From NCBI GenBank assembly GCA_031292665.1, contig JARLGR010000218.1, positions 1 to 51,955 on the forward strand: a stretch of DNA of 51,955 nt. The letters are read 5' to 3'. This stretch comes from Mycobacterium sp. (GTDB lineage: Bacteria; Actinomycetota; Actinomycetes; Mycobacteriales; Mycobacteriaceae). The position numbers and the translations under genes were made by a program. Below are positions 1 through 8,395 of this stretch, piece after piece (position 1 is the stretch's first letter; the number at the start of each line of letters is the position of its first letter). The notes beneath the pieces are model-generated. The model was not told the DNA's origin and searched no databases. It saw only the letters and a list, made by a program, of their open reading frames with translations.

Positions 1-1209
1 ATTCGCTTCGGCCAGCGTGGCCAGCAAATGCGACGACGCGCCGGGAGCTCCGCCCAGAGCCTGCACCAGATACTCGCCGGTTTCCTGGTCGCGCATCAGC
101 TGACCGCGCAGGTAACCCTTGCGTCCGGCGACCGACGTGATCGGCGACAGCGTGCGGGCCTGCACGACTCGGCGCATCGACTGGCGCTTGCCGAGCGACA
201 GCCGGATCAGCGGCCGGACCATCACCTCGAAGACCACCAGGGCGCTGACCGGATTGGCCGGCAGCAGAAACGTCGGAACGCCATCGCGGCCCAGCTGCCC
301 GAAGCCCTGGACGGATCCCGGGTGCATGGCGACCCGGACCACCTCCATCTCGCCGAGCTCGGACAGGGCCGACCGCACCGCCTCGGCGGCCGCGCCTCCG
401 ACGCCGCCGGCGATCACCAACACCTCCGCGCGGGTGATCTGGCCCTCGACCACCTCGCGCAGCTCGGTGGGGTCATTGCTGACGATGCCGATGCGGTTGA
501 CCTCCGCTCCGGCATCCCGGCCCGCGGCGGCCAGCGCATAGGAGTTGACGTCGTACACCTGCCCGTTCCCCGGGGTGCGGGAGATGTCGACCAGTTCCCC
601 ACCCACCGCCATGACCGACAGCCGCGGGCGCGGATGCACCAGCACCCGTTCGCGGCCGACGGCTGCCAGCAGCCCCACCTGCGCCGCCCCGACGACGGTT
701 CCGGCCCGCACGGCGACGTCACCGGGCTGCACATCGTCCCCGGCGCGGCGCACGTAAGCCCCCGACGGGGCCCCGCGGTAAATCCGCACGCGGGACGTCC
801 CGCCATCCGTCCACCGCAACGGCAGGACGGCGTCGGCGAGCGTCGGCAGCGGGGCCCCGGTCTGCACCCGGACGGCCTGCCGGGGCTGCAGCCGGCTCGG
901 GGTGCGCGTACCGGCCTCGATGGCGCCCATCACCGGCAGGACCAGCCCGTCGCGCGCGTCGTCCTCGCCGCCGGTGTCATCGGAGGGTTCACCGACTCCT
1001 TCGCTATTGATCTGCCCCACACCCAGCACGTCGACGCTGCGCACCGCGTAGCCGTCGATCGCGGCCTGGTCGAAGCCGGGCATCGGCCGCTCGGTCACCA
1101 CTTCCTCGGCGCACAGCAATCCCTGCGCCTCGGCGATCGCAACGCGAATGGGCCGCGGGGCCACCGCGGCGGCGGTGATCCGGGCCTGCTGCTCCTCCAC
1201 AGAACGCAC
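1..1209 (-). CDS. moeA1: MoeA1, molybdopterin molybdenumtransferase (3' end cut by window)
   Basis: Molybdenum cofactor synthesis: MoeA inserts molybdate into adenylated molybdopterin in the cytoplasm. The frame reads from a GTG at 1209 with AGAGG just upstream (N-terminus begins RSVEEQQAR) and stays open to base 1. 403 codons are visible, so only the last 20 or so residues of a family of about 410-430 should be missing. Visible family marks are DGYAVRS near the N-terminus, the domain with VIAGGVGGAAAEAVRS, and PANPVSALVVFEV. It lies downstream of galU on the same strand, with a hairpin in the 147-base gap. The paralogue is assigned as MoeA1 from close resemblance to remembered Rv0994 and from gene order. 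Confidence 0.93.
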   Translation of the reverse strand, partial: MRSVEEQQARITAAAVAPRPIRVAIAEAQGLLCAEEVVTERPMPGFDQAAIDGYAVRSVDVLGVGQINSEGVGEPSDDTGGEDDARDGLVLPVMGAIEAGTRTPSRLQPRQAVRVQTGAPLPTLADAVLPLRWTDGGTSRVRIYRGAPSGAYVRRAGDDVQPGDVAVRAGTVVGAAQVGLLAAVGRERVLVHPRPRLSVMAVGGELVDISRTPGNGQVYDVNSYALAAAGRDAGAEVNRIGIVSNDPTELREVVEGQITRAEVLVIAGGVGGAAAEAVRSALSELGEMEVVRVAMHPGSVQGFGQLGRDGVPTFLLPANPVSALVVFEVMVRPLIRLSLGKRQSMRRVVQARTLSPITSVAGRKGYLRGQLMRDQETGEYLVQALGGAPGASSHLLATLAEAN

Positions 1210-1273
1210 AGCGCGCCTCTCTGCCCTCGATGCCCTGACGGGCGCCGCCTTCGAGCCCTGACGTGCGGGCCGC

Positions 1274-1308
1274 CGGTCCCGCGGGAGGGGCATCCCGCCC
1301 CGGGACCG
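1274..1308 (-). terminator. Hairpin between galU and moeA1
   Basis: CGGTCCCG (1274-1281) and CGGGACCG (1301-1308) are perfect inverted arms, with a nested GCGGGA/TCCCGC pair inside. There is no T-tract on either side. It lies about 50 bases past the galU stop and 65 bases before the moeA1 start, so it could be a U-tract-less terminator or attenuator, or only mRNA structure. Confidence 0.35.
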
Positions 1309-1356
1309 CCTCGTTCTTCGCCGGCCCGTTCGCGCTCTCCCGGCGTTACCGCCCGG

Positions 1357-2268
1357 CTAGCGCTCGATCAGGCCCAATCGCGCCACCAACCATCGCCGCA
1401 AATCCGGGCCATAGTCGTCACGATCCAAAGCAAAGTCAACCGCAGCCTTGAGGTAGCCGCCGGGATTTCCCAGGTCGTGTCGAGAACCGCGGTGCACGAC
1501 GACGTGCACGGGGTGTCCCTCCGAGATCAGCAGCGCGATCGCGTCGGTGAGCTGAACCTCGCCGCCGGCCCCGGGGTCGATGCGGCGCAGGGCGTCGAAG
1601 ACGGCGCGGTCGAGCACGTAGCGGCCCGCCGCGGCGTACATCGACGGGGCATCCTCCGGCTTGGGCTTCTCGACCATGCCCTTGACCTTCAGCACGTCCG
1701 GATTGTCGTCGTCGGGGACCGGCTCGACGTCGAAAACGCCGTAGGCGCCGATCTCCTCGGGCGATACCTCGATGGCGCACAACACCGTGCCGCCATAGTG
1801 GGCCCGCACTTTCGACATCGTCCCCAGCACGCCCGTCGGCAGCACCAGGTCGTCGGGCAGCAGCACGGCCACGGCGTCCTCGTCGTCGGACAGCCTGGGC
1901 TCCACGCACCCGATCGCATGCCCCAGCCCCAGCGGCTCGTACTGCACGACCGACTCGACCTTGATCAGCTGCGGCGCCCGACGGACCTTGGCGAGCATCG
2001 CCTTCTTGCCCCGCTCCTCGAGCGTGCCCTCGAGCACCAGATCCTCGACGAAGTGCGCGACCACGCTGTCCTTGCCCTCGGAGGTGATGATGATCAGCCG
2101 TTCGGCGCCGGCCTCGGCCGCCTCGGCGGCGACCAGCTCGATGCCGGGCGTGTCGACGACCGGCAGCAGCTCCTTCGGCACCCTTTTTGTCGCGGGCAGA
2201 AAGCGGGTACCGAGTCCGGCCGCGGGCACGACCGCCGTGCGCGGAACCCCCGCATTTGGGCATGACAT
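1357..2268 (-). CDS. galU: GalU, UTP-glucose-1-phosphate uridylyltransferase
   Basis: Makes UDP-glucose from UTP and glucose-1-phosphate, feeding glycogen, trehalose and cell-wall glycan synthesis. At 303 residues it has the usual length. The nucleotide-binding motif GLGTRFLPATK sits at residues 18-28, followed by PKELLPVVDTP, and the later motifs LLPDDLVLPTGVLG, MVEKPKPE and GGEVQLTDAIALL are intact. The ATG at 2268 gives MSCPNAGVPRTAVVPAAG, as in mycobacterial homologues. It is divergent from the 5-formyl-THF cyclo-ligase gene, with 76 bases of shared promoter region between them. Confidence 0.96.
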   Translation of the reverse strand: MSCPNAGVPRTAVVPAAGLGTRFLPATKRVPKELLPVVDTPGIELVAAEAAEAGAERLIIITSEGKDSVVAHFVEDLVLEGTLEERGKKAMLAKVRRAPQLIKVESVVQYEPLGLGHAIGCVEPRLSDDEDAVAVLLPDDLVLPTGVLGTMSKVRAHYGGTVLCAIEVSPEEIGAYGVFDVEPVPDDDNPDVLKVKGMVEKPKPEDAPSMYAAAGRYVLDRAVFDALRRIDPGAGGEVQLTDAIALLISEGHPVHVVVHRGSRHDLGNPGGYLKAAVDFALDRDDYGPDLRRWLVARLGLIER

Positions 2269-2344
2269 TGTTCACACCATAACCGGCATTGGGTTCCCCG
2301 AGTCGATGTGGCGGTGGGAAAGCTTGGGCTGTCATCGTTGACGC

Positions 2345-2980
2345 ATGCCGACCACGAGCAAGGCCGCGTTGCGGGAAAAGCTGCTGGCGGCCCGCGGTGG
2401 CGTTACCGACAAGGTTCGGGCCGCCGAGGCGCGACTGCTCGACCAGCAGCTAGAGCCGGTGGTGCCGGGCGGCAGCACGGTGTGCGCCTATGTCCCGGTG
2501 GGCACCGAGCCGGGGTCGATAGACATGCTCGACACATTGCTGCGGCGGTCGGTGCGGGTGCTGCTGCCGGCCGTGCGCACCGCCGCCGACAACTCCCCGC
2601 TGCCGCTGCGCTGGGGTGAGTACCGGCCCGGGGCGCTGACGCGCGGACGCTGGGGGCTGCTCGAGCCGCCGGATCCCCTCCTGCCTGCATCAGCCCTGGC
2701 GGAGGCCGGCCTGGTGCTGGTGCCGACGCTGGCCGTCGACCGCTCCGGGGTACGGCTGGGCCGGGGCAGCGGTTTCTACGACCGCTCCCTCGGCGGGCGG
2801 GACCCGCAAGCCCGGCTCATCGCGGTGGTGCGCGACGACGAGGTGCTCGACGAGCTGCCGGCCGAGCCGCACGACATACGGATGACCGACGCGCTCACAC
2901 CGCACGGCGGGCTGCTCCCCCTGTTTCGCGGCGGGCACGCCGGGGAATGCGACAAGTCACGTGGCGGTTCTAGCACTTGA
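2345..2980 (+). CDS. 5-formyltetrahydrofolate cyclo-ligase family protein
   Basis: Predicted to convert 5-formyl-THF to 5,10-methenyl-THF with ATP, recycling a storage folate. At 211 residues it has the usual length. The family signature is the glycine-rich loop GRGSGFYDRSL at about residues 139-149, preceded by LVLVPTLAVDRSGVRLG. The basic N-terminus SKAALREKLLAAR is also typical. The ATG at 2345 lies near a probable promoter shared with galU. The last codons overlap the CIRCE element of the next gene, so that gene has its own heat-shock promoter. Counterpart of Rv0992c by order. Confidence 0.9.
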   Translation: MPTTSKAALREKLLAARGGVTDKVRAAEARLLDQQLEPVVPGGSTVCAYVPVGTEPGSIDMLDTLLRRSVRVLLPAVRTAADNSPLPLRWGEYRPGALTRGRWGLLEPPDPLLPASALAEAGLVLVPTLAVDRSGVRLGRGSGFYDRSLGGRDPQARLIAVVRDDEVLDELPAEPHDIRMTDALTPHGGLLPLFRGGHAGECDKSRGGSST

Positions 2981-2996
2981 GACGTTAGAGTGCTAA
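2970..2996 (+). promoter_or_regulatory. CIRCE operator (HrcA site)
   Basis: Left arm CTAGCACTT (2970-2978), a 9-base spacer, then GAGTGCTAA (2988-2996). The consensus is TTAGCACTC-N9-GAGTGCTAA: the right arm matches 9/9 and the left 7/9, with the exact 9-base spacing. It overlaps the stop codon of the upstream gene and lies about 28 bases before the GTG of the FmdB-type gene. It predicts HrcA-repressed, heat-inducible transcription of that gene. Confidence 0.85.
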
Positions 2997-3024
2997 CCAG
3001 GGTTGCGACGATCCGGAGGTTTTT

Positions 3025-3390
3025 GTGCCGACTTACACCTACGAGTGCACCGAGTGCGACGATCGCTTCGACATCGTGCAGGCCTTTACCGACGACGCGC
3101 TGACCACCTGCGAACGTTGCTCCGGACGGCTGCGGAAACGCTTCAACTCGGTCGGCATCGTGTTCAAGGGCAGCGGCTTCTACCGCACCGACAGCAGGGA
3201 ATCCGCAGGCAAGGCGAAGACGTCGACCGACGGGTCGGCCAATGGGTCGTCGGCGGGTGACTCGGCGGCCAGTCCGGGATCGAGCGAGAAGTCCGGTTCG
3301 TCCGACAAGTCCGGATCGGCCGACAAGTCCGGATCGGCCGACAAGTCGACCAGCAGCTCCACCCCCTCCACCGCGGCCGCCACGACGTAA
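3025..3390 (+). CDS. FmdB-family zinc-ribbon protein (Rv0991c/Ruc-like redox chaperone)
   Basis: A small protein of 121 residues. The N-terminal zinc ribbon has Cys8/Cys11 (YECTEC) and Cys29/Cys32 (TCERC), followed by the FmdB-family stretch KRFNSVGIVFKGSGFYRTD. The rest is a disordered Ser/Lys/Asp/Gly tail with an internal repeat. The M. tuberculosis counterpart Rv0991c has been described as a redox-regulated chaperone that works with DnaK. The CIRCE element directly upstream supports a heat-shock role. GTG at 3025 follows CCGGAGG. Function is transferred from the homologue; only the zinc ribbon and the operator are seen directly. Confidence 0.87.
   Translation: MPTYTYECTECDDRFDIVQAFTDDALTTCERCSGRLRKRFNSVGIVFKGSGFYRTDSRESAGKAKTSTDGSANGSSAGDSAASPGSSEKSGSSDKSGSADKSGSADKSTSSSTPSTAAATT
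3286..3347 (+). repeat. 18-bp tandem repeat in FmdB-type tail
   Basis: Two exact 18-base units (3304-3321 and 3322-3339, each gacaagtccggatcggcc), one diverged unit before them (3286-3303) and an 8-base partial unit after. They encode repeated DKSGSA in the disordered tail. Copy number is probably variable between strains. Confidence 0.8.
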
Positions 3391-3455
3391 CGGGTTATCC
3401 ACAACGGCGGCGCGAATCGGAATCCTCGGCGCCGCGCCGCGCTTAACGTTGCCGC

Positions 3456-4124
3456 GTGGGTGAATCGTCGCTGAATGCCACGCTGGTGCGCCGGCTGTCG
3501 ACGTCGCTGCGCCCCGACTGGACCCGTACCGTGCTGGCCCGCCGACTCGCCGCGGGCGGGCTCGTCGTGCTGGCCGGCATGGCGACGCTGCGGTCCAACC
3601 CGGCCGACGGTCGCGCCGACGTGGTGGTCACCGTACGCGACCTGCCCCCCGGTACCGCGTTGACGGCCGAGGACATTCGGCTCGAAAAGCGTTTGGCTGC
3701 AACCGTTCCCGACGGTTCGCAAGCCGACGTGGGTGCCGTGGTCGGCTCGACGCTGGCCGGCCCGGCCAGGCGTGGCGAAGTCCTCACCGACGTCCGGTTG
3801 CTGGGCAGCCGACTGGCCGAGTCGACGGCCGGGGCCGGCGCCCGCATCGTGCCGCTGCACTTGGCCGACAGCGCCCTGCTCGACGTCGTTCGCGTCGGCG
3901 ACGTCGTCGACGTGCTCGCCGCGCCGACCGTCAATTCGCCGGAAGCCACGCCGCCGGCTTCCAGGGTGGTGGCCACCGACGCCGTCGTGGTCCTCGTGTC
4001 GGCCAAGCAGAAAAACCAGGCCGAGGACGGGGACCGCGTAGTCTTAGTTGCGCTGCCGGCACGGGTGGCGAACACGGTGGCGGGCTCGGCGCTGGGTCAA
4101 GCGGTGACGCTAACCCTGCACTGA
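3456..4124 (+). CDS. SAF-domain (CpaB/RcpC-like) protein
   Basis: 222 residues. A basic N-terminus is followed by a hydrophobic stretch at about 28-43 (probable membrane anchor or uncleaved signal). Next comes a SAF domain with the hallmark [22 protein letters not shown], then a C-terminal half resembling the CpaB/RcpC region of Flp pilus assembly proteins ([25 protein letters not shown]). No pilus genes are adjacent, so a pilus role is doubtful; family assignment only. The GTG at 3456 is the first plausible start. By order it corresponds to Rv0990c. In H37Rv, as remembered, grcC2 and an ABC-transport block separate it from mscL; here mscL follows directly. Confidence 0.75.
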   Translation: MGESSLNATLVRRLSTSLRPDWTRTVLARRLAAGGLVVLAGMATLRSNPADGRADVVVTVRDLPPGTALTAEDIRLEKRLAATVPDGSQADVGAVVGSTLAGPARRGEVLTDVRLLGSRLAESTAGAGARIVPLHLADSALLDVVRVGDVVDVLAAPTVNSPEATPPASRVVATDAVVVLVSAKQKNQAEDGDRVVLVALPARVANTVAGSALGQAVTLTLH

Positions 4125-4191
4125 GTGCCTCACCGCCGTTCGCCACCGGGGCCTGCAGCAAACTTTGTCGAGTCCAGAAAGGGACGCTGCC

Positions 4192-4653
4192 GTGTTCAAA
4201 GGGTTCAAGGAGTTTCTCTCCCGGGGCAACATCGTCGATTTGGCAGTCGCGGTGGTCATCGGTACAGCCTTCACCGCATTGGTCACCAAGTTCACTGACA
4301 GCGTCATCACGCCGTTGATCAACCGGATCGGTGTGAATCAGCAATCCGACGTCGGCATCCTGCGGATCAGCATCGGCGGCGGCCAGACCATCGACCTGAA
4401 CATCCTGTTGGCGGCGGCGATCAACTTCGTCCTGATCGCGTTCGTGGTGTACTTCTTCGTCGTGCTGCCGTACAACACGCTGCGCAGGCGTGGTGAGGTC
4501 GAGCAGGCCGACGATGCCCAGATCGTCCTGCTCACCGAGATCCGTGACCTGCTCGCGCAGAGCAACGGGGACTCGTCCGGACGGCACGGCAGCGGAGTCG
4601 AGCAGACACCGACCCCGAGCTTCGGACCCCGCGCGGACGCCGAGTCCCAGTAG
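4192..4653 (+). CDS. mscL: MscL, large-conductance mechanosensitive channel
   Basis: Homopentameric inner-membrane channel that opens under hypo-osmotic shock. 153 residues from the GTG at 4192 ([20 protein letters not shown]), just after AAAGGGA. An in-frame AGT/TTG region further upstream would add 9 residues that homologues lack. TM1 (about residues 14-45) carries [22 protein letters not shown]2 (about 68-90) carries [22 protein letters not shown] charged C-terminal helix, [11 protein letters not shown], follows. It is convergent with moaB2, with 19 bases between stops. Confidence 0.94.
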   Translation: MFKGFKEFLSRGNIVDLAVAVVIGTAFTALVTKFTDSVITPLINRIGVNQQSDVGILRISIGGGQTIDLNILLAAAINFVLIAFVVYFFVVLPYNTLRRRGEVEQADDAQIVLLTEIRDLLAQSNGDSSGRHGSGVEQTPTPSFGPRADAESQ

Positions 4654-4672
4654 CCGCGCGGTTCGGCCTGGT

Positions 4673-5233
4673 TCAGATCTCCAGGCTCGACAACTGCCCG
4701 ATGATCTGGGCGGCCAGCGGATTGAGCGTGGCCATCCCGTCGCGCACCGCGTAACGGGAACCGGCGATATTGACCACCAACGTGCTGCCGGACACACCGG
4801 CCAGGCCGCGGGACAATCCGGCGTCGATGATCCCGGCCGCCAGGCCCGAAGCCCGAATGGCTTCCGCGATGCCCAGAATCTCCCGGTCCAGGATCTCGCG
4901 GGTGGCCTCCGGGGCGACGTCGCGCGGCGTGACACCCGTCCCGCCGACCGACACCACCAGGTCCACCCCGCCGATCACCGCGGTATTCAACGCATTTCGG
5001 ATCTCGACCTCGTCGGCGGCGACGGCTACCACGCCGTCGACGACGAATCCCGCCTCGGTCAGCAGCTCGGTCACCAGCGGCCCGCTGTGGTCTTCTTCGT
5101 CCCCGTGGGCCGTGCGGTCGTCGACAACAACGACGAGCGCCCGGCCGACCACCAACTCCGCACCCGTTTCCATGGGTGCCACCGTATAACCGAGCTCCGA
5201 CAATCCCGCCACCGAGGGCTCATCGAGTCGCAT
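4673..5233 (-). CDS. moaB2: MoaB2, MoaB/Mog-family molybdopterin protein
   Basis: 186 residues of the MoaB/MogA fold. Motifs are VVVVDDRTAHGDEEDHSGPLV and the molybdopterin-binding SVGGTGVTPRDVAPEAT. Family members adenylate molybdopterin before MoeA acts; this paralogue sits at the end of the MprAB-pepD operon, and its M. tuberculosis counterpart has been linked to SigE/MprAB stress signalling rather than purely cofactor synthesis. The ATG at 5233 overlaps the pepD stop (TAATG), indicating translational coupling. A later start around PMETGAELVVGRALVVVV is possible. Confidence 0.88.
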   Translation of the reverse strand: MRLDEPSVAGLSELGYTVAPMETGAELVVGRALVVVVDDRTAHGDEEDHSGPLVTELLTEAGFVVDGVVAVAADEVEIRNALNTAVIGGVDLVVSVGGTGVTPRDVAPEATREILDREILGIAEAIRASGLAAGIIDAGLSRGLAGVSGSTLVVNIAGSRYAVRDGMATLNPLAAQIIGQLSSLEI

Positions 5234-6765
5234 TACTGATCCGCCTTCCCGAGGGTGACCGGCACGGTGCGGCTGCCCCCGGCGGGATCCTGGAAGGTCA
5301 GCGTCACCTTGTCGCCGGGCGCTTTGGAGCGCACGGCGGCCACCAATGCATCGGCACTGTTGATGGGACGGTCGTCAACCTTGGTGACGACGACCCCCTT
5401 GGGCAATCCCGCGGTCGCGGCCGCCCCACCCTGCACCACATCCATCACCTTGGCGCCAGGCGTGCCCTTGTCGGTGGTCACCTGCACGCCGAGTGACGCG
5501 TGGGTGGCCTTACCGGTGCTGATCAGCTCGTCGGCGATGCGCTTGGCCTGGTCGACGGGAATCGCGAAGCCGAGGCCGATGGAGCCGCTCTGGGCGTCCT
5601 GTGAATCGGCGCCCAGGGTGGCGATCGCCGAGTTGACGCCCACCAACTGGCCGTTCATGTTGACCAACGCACCGCCGGAGTTACCGGGGTTGATCGCGGC
5701 GTCGGTCTGAATCGCGTCGAGGACGGTGTTCTGGTTGCCCGACTCGCCCGTGGTGGACACGGGCCGGTTCAGCGCGCTGACGATTCCGGTGGTCACCGTG
5801 CCCGCCAGGCCCAGCGGCGACCCGATCGCCACCACCGGCTGGCCGACCCGCAGATCCGAGGAGGAGCCCAGGGAAATCGGGGTAAGGCCGGAAATGCCCT
5901 GCACGCGAATGACGGCGATGTCGCTGGTGGGGTCCGCGCCGACGACCGTGAACGGCGCGGTGCGGCCGTCGGAGAACGTAACCGTCGTCTTCGGCGCCGG
6001 GGCACCGGGCCCACCGGGTGGTCCACCGGGACCGCCCGGGGCACTCGGGCCACCCGGGCCACCCGGGCCACCGGGCGCCTTGCCGGGGCTGGCGGCGGCG
6101 ATCACGTGGTTGTTGGTCAGGATCAGCCCGTCGGCCGACAGGACGACGCCGGAGCCCTCTTCGGACTGGCGCCCGAGGTCGGTCTCCAGCATCACGACGC
6201 TGGGCACCACCTTCGAGGCGACCTGCTCGACGCTGCCCGGCGGCATGTTGGCCGCCGGAACGCTGGGAGCGCCGGCGATGATCCCGCCGCCCTTACCGCC
6301 CGCCGGGTGCGTGCCCAGCTCGACGGCCGTTGCCGCAACGCCGCCGATACCGGCCGAGACCACCGCGATCGCCAGCGCTCCGACCGTCAGAAGACCCGCG
6401 CGCGAACGCTTTTGAGGTACCAGTCCCGGTTGGGGAGGCATCGGCGGGAACATCCCGGTGATCGGACCCGTCCCGGTACCGCGCGGGATGGGCCCCGGCC
6501 CGGTGCCACCGGGAATCCGGATGGGCCCAGTCCCGCCGAAAGGCTCGTAGGGCTCGTACGGCTGACGGTACGGGGCCGACTGCGTCGGTTGCGACGGCTG
6601 CGGCTGCTGGTATCGCCAATCGAGCTGCTGGCCGTACGGCTGCGCATGCCCCTGGGCATATGCCGGGGGCCCTGGCTGGTTGGGGGGCGGGCCGGGGGGC
6701 TGATTGGGCGCGGCACGGTATTCCGGCCGCCGCGGCGGTGGCGAATACCTCGGGTCATTCGTCAT
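5233..6765 (-). CDS. pepD: PepD, HtrA-like membrane serine protease with PDZ domain
   Basis: 510 residues. The order is: a Pro/Gln/Gly-rich cytoplasmic N-terminus (1-118), one membrane segment (about 123-148), a trypsin-like protease domain with His220 (LTNNHVI), Asp282 (SDIAVIRV) and Ser363 (GNSGGALVN), and a PDZ domain (about 415-505). It degrades or refolds damaged envelope proteins and is reported to act within the MprAB/SigE stress response. A Gly-Gly-Pro-rich insert at residues 227-258 lies between the catalytic His and Asp and appears longer than in M. tuberculosis PepD. The gene follows mprB on the same strand, and an MprA box lies 92 bases before its start. Confidence 0.94.
   Translation of the reverse strand: MTNDPRYSPPPRRPEYRAAPNQPPGPPPNQPGPPAYAQGHAQPYGQQLDWRYQQPQPSQPTQSAPYRQPYEPYEPFGGTGPIRIPGGTGPGPIPRGTGTGPITGMFPPMPPQPGLVPQKRSRAGLLTVGALAIAVVSAGIGGVAATAVELGTHPAGGKGGGIIAGAPSVPAANMPPGSVEQVASKVVPSVVMLETDLGRQSEEGSGVVLSADGLILTNNHVIAAASPGKAPGGPGGPGGPSAPGGPGGPPGGPGAPAPKTTVTFSDGRTAPFTVVGADPTSDIAVIRVQGISGLTPISLGSSSDLRVGQPVVAIGSPLGLAGTVTTGIVSALNRPVSTTGESGNQNTVLDAIQTDAAINPGNSGGALVNMNGQLVGVNSAIATLGADSQDAQSGSIGLGFAIPVDQAKRIADELISTGKATHASLGVQVTTDKGTPGAKVMDVVQGGAAATAGLPKGVVVTKVDDRPINSADALVAAVRSKAPGDKVTLTFQDPAGGSRTVPVTLGKADQ
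5992..6087 (-). repeat. Collagen-like Gly-Pro repeat inside pepD
   Basis: Encodes PepD residues 227-258, with repeated GGPGGP units. The DNA consists of repeated 9-base gccacccgg-like units. It is inserted in the surface loop between the catalytic His and Asp. Such low-complexity DNA is prone to length change. Confidence 0.75.
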
Positions 6766-6840
6766 GTCGCTACGTCGCTCTTCCTCTAATTCGGCTCCGT
6801 CGGGGCTCGACGTGGCTCGGTTTCAACAGTAACTGCAGCG

Positions 6841-8379
6841 CTACCTTGCCTGCGTGGACTGAGAGTCCACTGAGACAACGTTCGCGGATTCCCGTGAGTT
6901 CTCCTCGTCGCCGTGTGCGTCGGCGGCAGTCCGGTGGCCGGGCGTGTCGGCCGCCTCCGTCGGGTACCTCGACGCCGGCACCGGCCGGCCGGGAAGCAGC
7001 ACGTAGATCGACGTGCCAGGGGGCTGCCCGCCCGGCACCGTGTCCTCGATACGAAGCAGGCCCCCGTGGTTCACCACCACTTTTTTGACGATCGCCAATC
7101 CAAGACCCGAGCCCGGCATCGCCCGCGCGGTTGTCGACCGGTAGAACCGCTCGAACACGAGACCTCGCTCGTGCGGCGGAATCCCCGGGCCCTCGTCGGA
7201 CACCACCAGTTCGGCATGCGACGGATCGAGTTGCCTCAGTTTGACGGCGACGCGGCCGCCGGGCGGGCTCCACTTGGCGGCGTTGTCCATCAGGTTGAGC
7301 ACCGCGCGTGACAGCCCGGCGGCGTCGCCGTAGACCTGCCACGGGACGGCGTCGACGTCGAACTGGATGTCGTTGCGGCGCCGCCTGACTCGCTCCAGGC
7401 TGCGATCGACCACCTCGGACATGTAGACAGGCTCGTGCACCACCTGGCCGGCGTCATCCCGAGTCAGGTCCACCAAATCGCCCACCAGCGTGGACAATTC
7501 CTCGATTTGGGCCAGCACGTCGGCGCGCAGCTCGACCATCTCCTGCTCCGGCAGCCGCGGGGCTCCCGGTTCCATCGACGCCATCAGCAGCTCCACGTTG
7601 GTGCGCAGCGATGTCAGCGGCGTGCGCAACTCGTGTCCCGCGTCGGTGACCAGCCGCGCCTGCCGCTCGCGGGATTCGGCGAGCGCTCGCAGCATCAAGT
7701 TGAATGACTCGGTAAGCCTCGCCAGTTCGTCGCTGCCGAAGACGGGGATCGGTCGCAGGTCGTCGGTGCGGGCGACCCGTTCGGCCGCTTCGGTCAGTCG
7801 CGCGACCGGACGCAGTCCCGCCCGGGTGACCATGCCACCGGCCACCGCGGCGACCGCGACACCGACACCGCCGACGATCAACAGCACCCAGCGGAGTCTG
7901 GTCATGACCGCTTGGGTCGGCTTGAGGCTCTTGGAGATCAACAGCGAGCAGCCGTTCTGCAGGTGGAGGGCAAGGATTCGCTGATCCGACACGGTGCGCC
8001 GCGACATCAGCAGGTCACCGCGGATCACGGCCTGCTCCGGCGCACCCACCGGCAGCGTCTGGCCCGGCTGCTGGGCGGTGTACACCGAATGGCCCGGGTT
8101 CACCAGCATCGCGTTGACGTCCGAATACGCGGTGCCCTCGATGGCCTTCCCGGGGTCGGCGGCCAGCGAACCGCTGGCGATCAGCAGCTGCGCCCGGCTC
8201 TCCAATTGGTTGTCGATATCGCTGTAGAGCGCGGCGGCGATCACCGCATAGACGGCGAATGCCATCAGCACGACCACCATCGCCACCATCGACATCGCCA
8301 GCAGCATCACCCGCCACCGCAGGGACAACGAGCTGGTGGCTCGCCGCGGCGTGCTCCGGCGCCGCTCCAACCCGATCAT
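6841..8379 (-). CDS. mprB: MprB, envelope-stress sensor histidine kinase
   Basis: 512 residues. TM1 at about 24-52, an extracytoplasmic sensor region (about 53-160) and TM2 (about 163-186). Then HAMP, the HisKA box DAGHELRTPLTS with phospho-accepting His249, and an HATPase domain with N box (LNLMDNAAKWS), G1 (DEGPGIP), F box (VFERFYRS) and G2 (GSGLGLAIV). It senses envelope stress with MprA and represents the persistence regulator of M. tuberculosis. ATG at 8379 lies 16 bases after the mprA stop. Its last codons contain an MprA-type box used by pepD downstream. Confidence 0.95.
   Translation of the reverse strand: MIGLERRRSTPRRATSSLSLRWRVMLLAMSMVAMVVVLMAFAVYAVIAAALYSDIDNQLESRAQLLIASGSLAADPGKAIEGTAYSDVNAMLVNPGHSVYTAQQPGQTLPVGAPEQAVIRGDLLMSRRTVSDQRILALHLQNGCSLLISKSLKPTQAVMTRLRWVLLIVGGVGVAVAAVAGGMVTRAGLRPVARLTEAAERVARTDDLRPIPVFGSDELARLTESFNLMLRALAESRERQARLVTDAGHELRTPLTSLRTNVELLMASMEPGAPRLPEQEMVELRADVLAQIEELSTLVGDLVDLTRDDAGQVVHEPVYMSEVVDRSLERVRRRRNDIQFDVDAVPWQVYGDAAGLSRAVLNLMDNAAKWSPPGGRVAVKLRQLDPSHAELVVSDEGPGIPPHERGLVFERFYRSTTARAMPGSGLGLAIVKKVVVNHGGLLRIEDTVPGGQPPGTSIYVLLPGRPVPASRYPTEAADTPGHRTAADAHGDEENSRESANVVSVDSQSTQAR
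6857..6875 (-). promoter_or_regulatory. Putative MprA box upstream of pepD
   Basis: On the minus strand, TCTCAGTG-GAC-TCTCAGTC: two 8-base direct repeats separated by 3 bases, the described layout of MprA sites. It lies inside the 3' end of mprB, about 92 bases before the pepD start. It would allow pepD-moaB2 to be transcribed separately from mprAB under stress. Confidence 0.65.
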
Positions 8380-8395
8380 CGTGGGACGTGAATGA

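Noticed and set aside
28..2265. A 745-codon plus-strand frame across moeA1 and galU
   Set aside because: It is the antisense shadow of two clear minus-strand genes; the product is His/Arg/Gln/Gly-rich nonsense with no domain.
6854..6870. Palindrome GTGGACT-GAG-AGTCCAC as a terminator of mprB
   Set aside because: It lies inside the coding sequence before the stop and is better explained by the two repeats of the MprA box.
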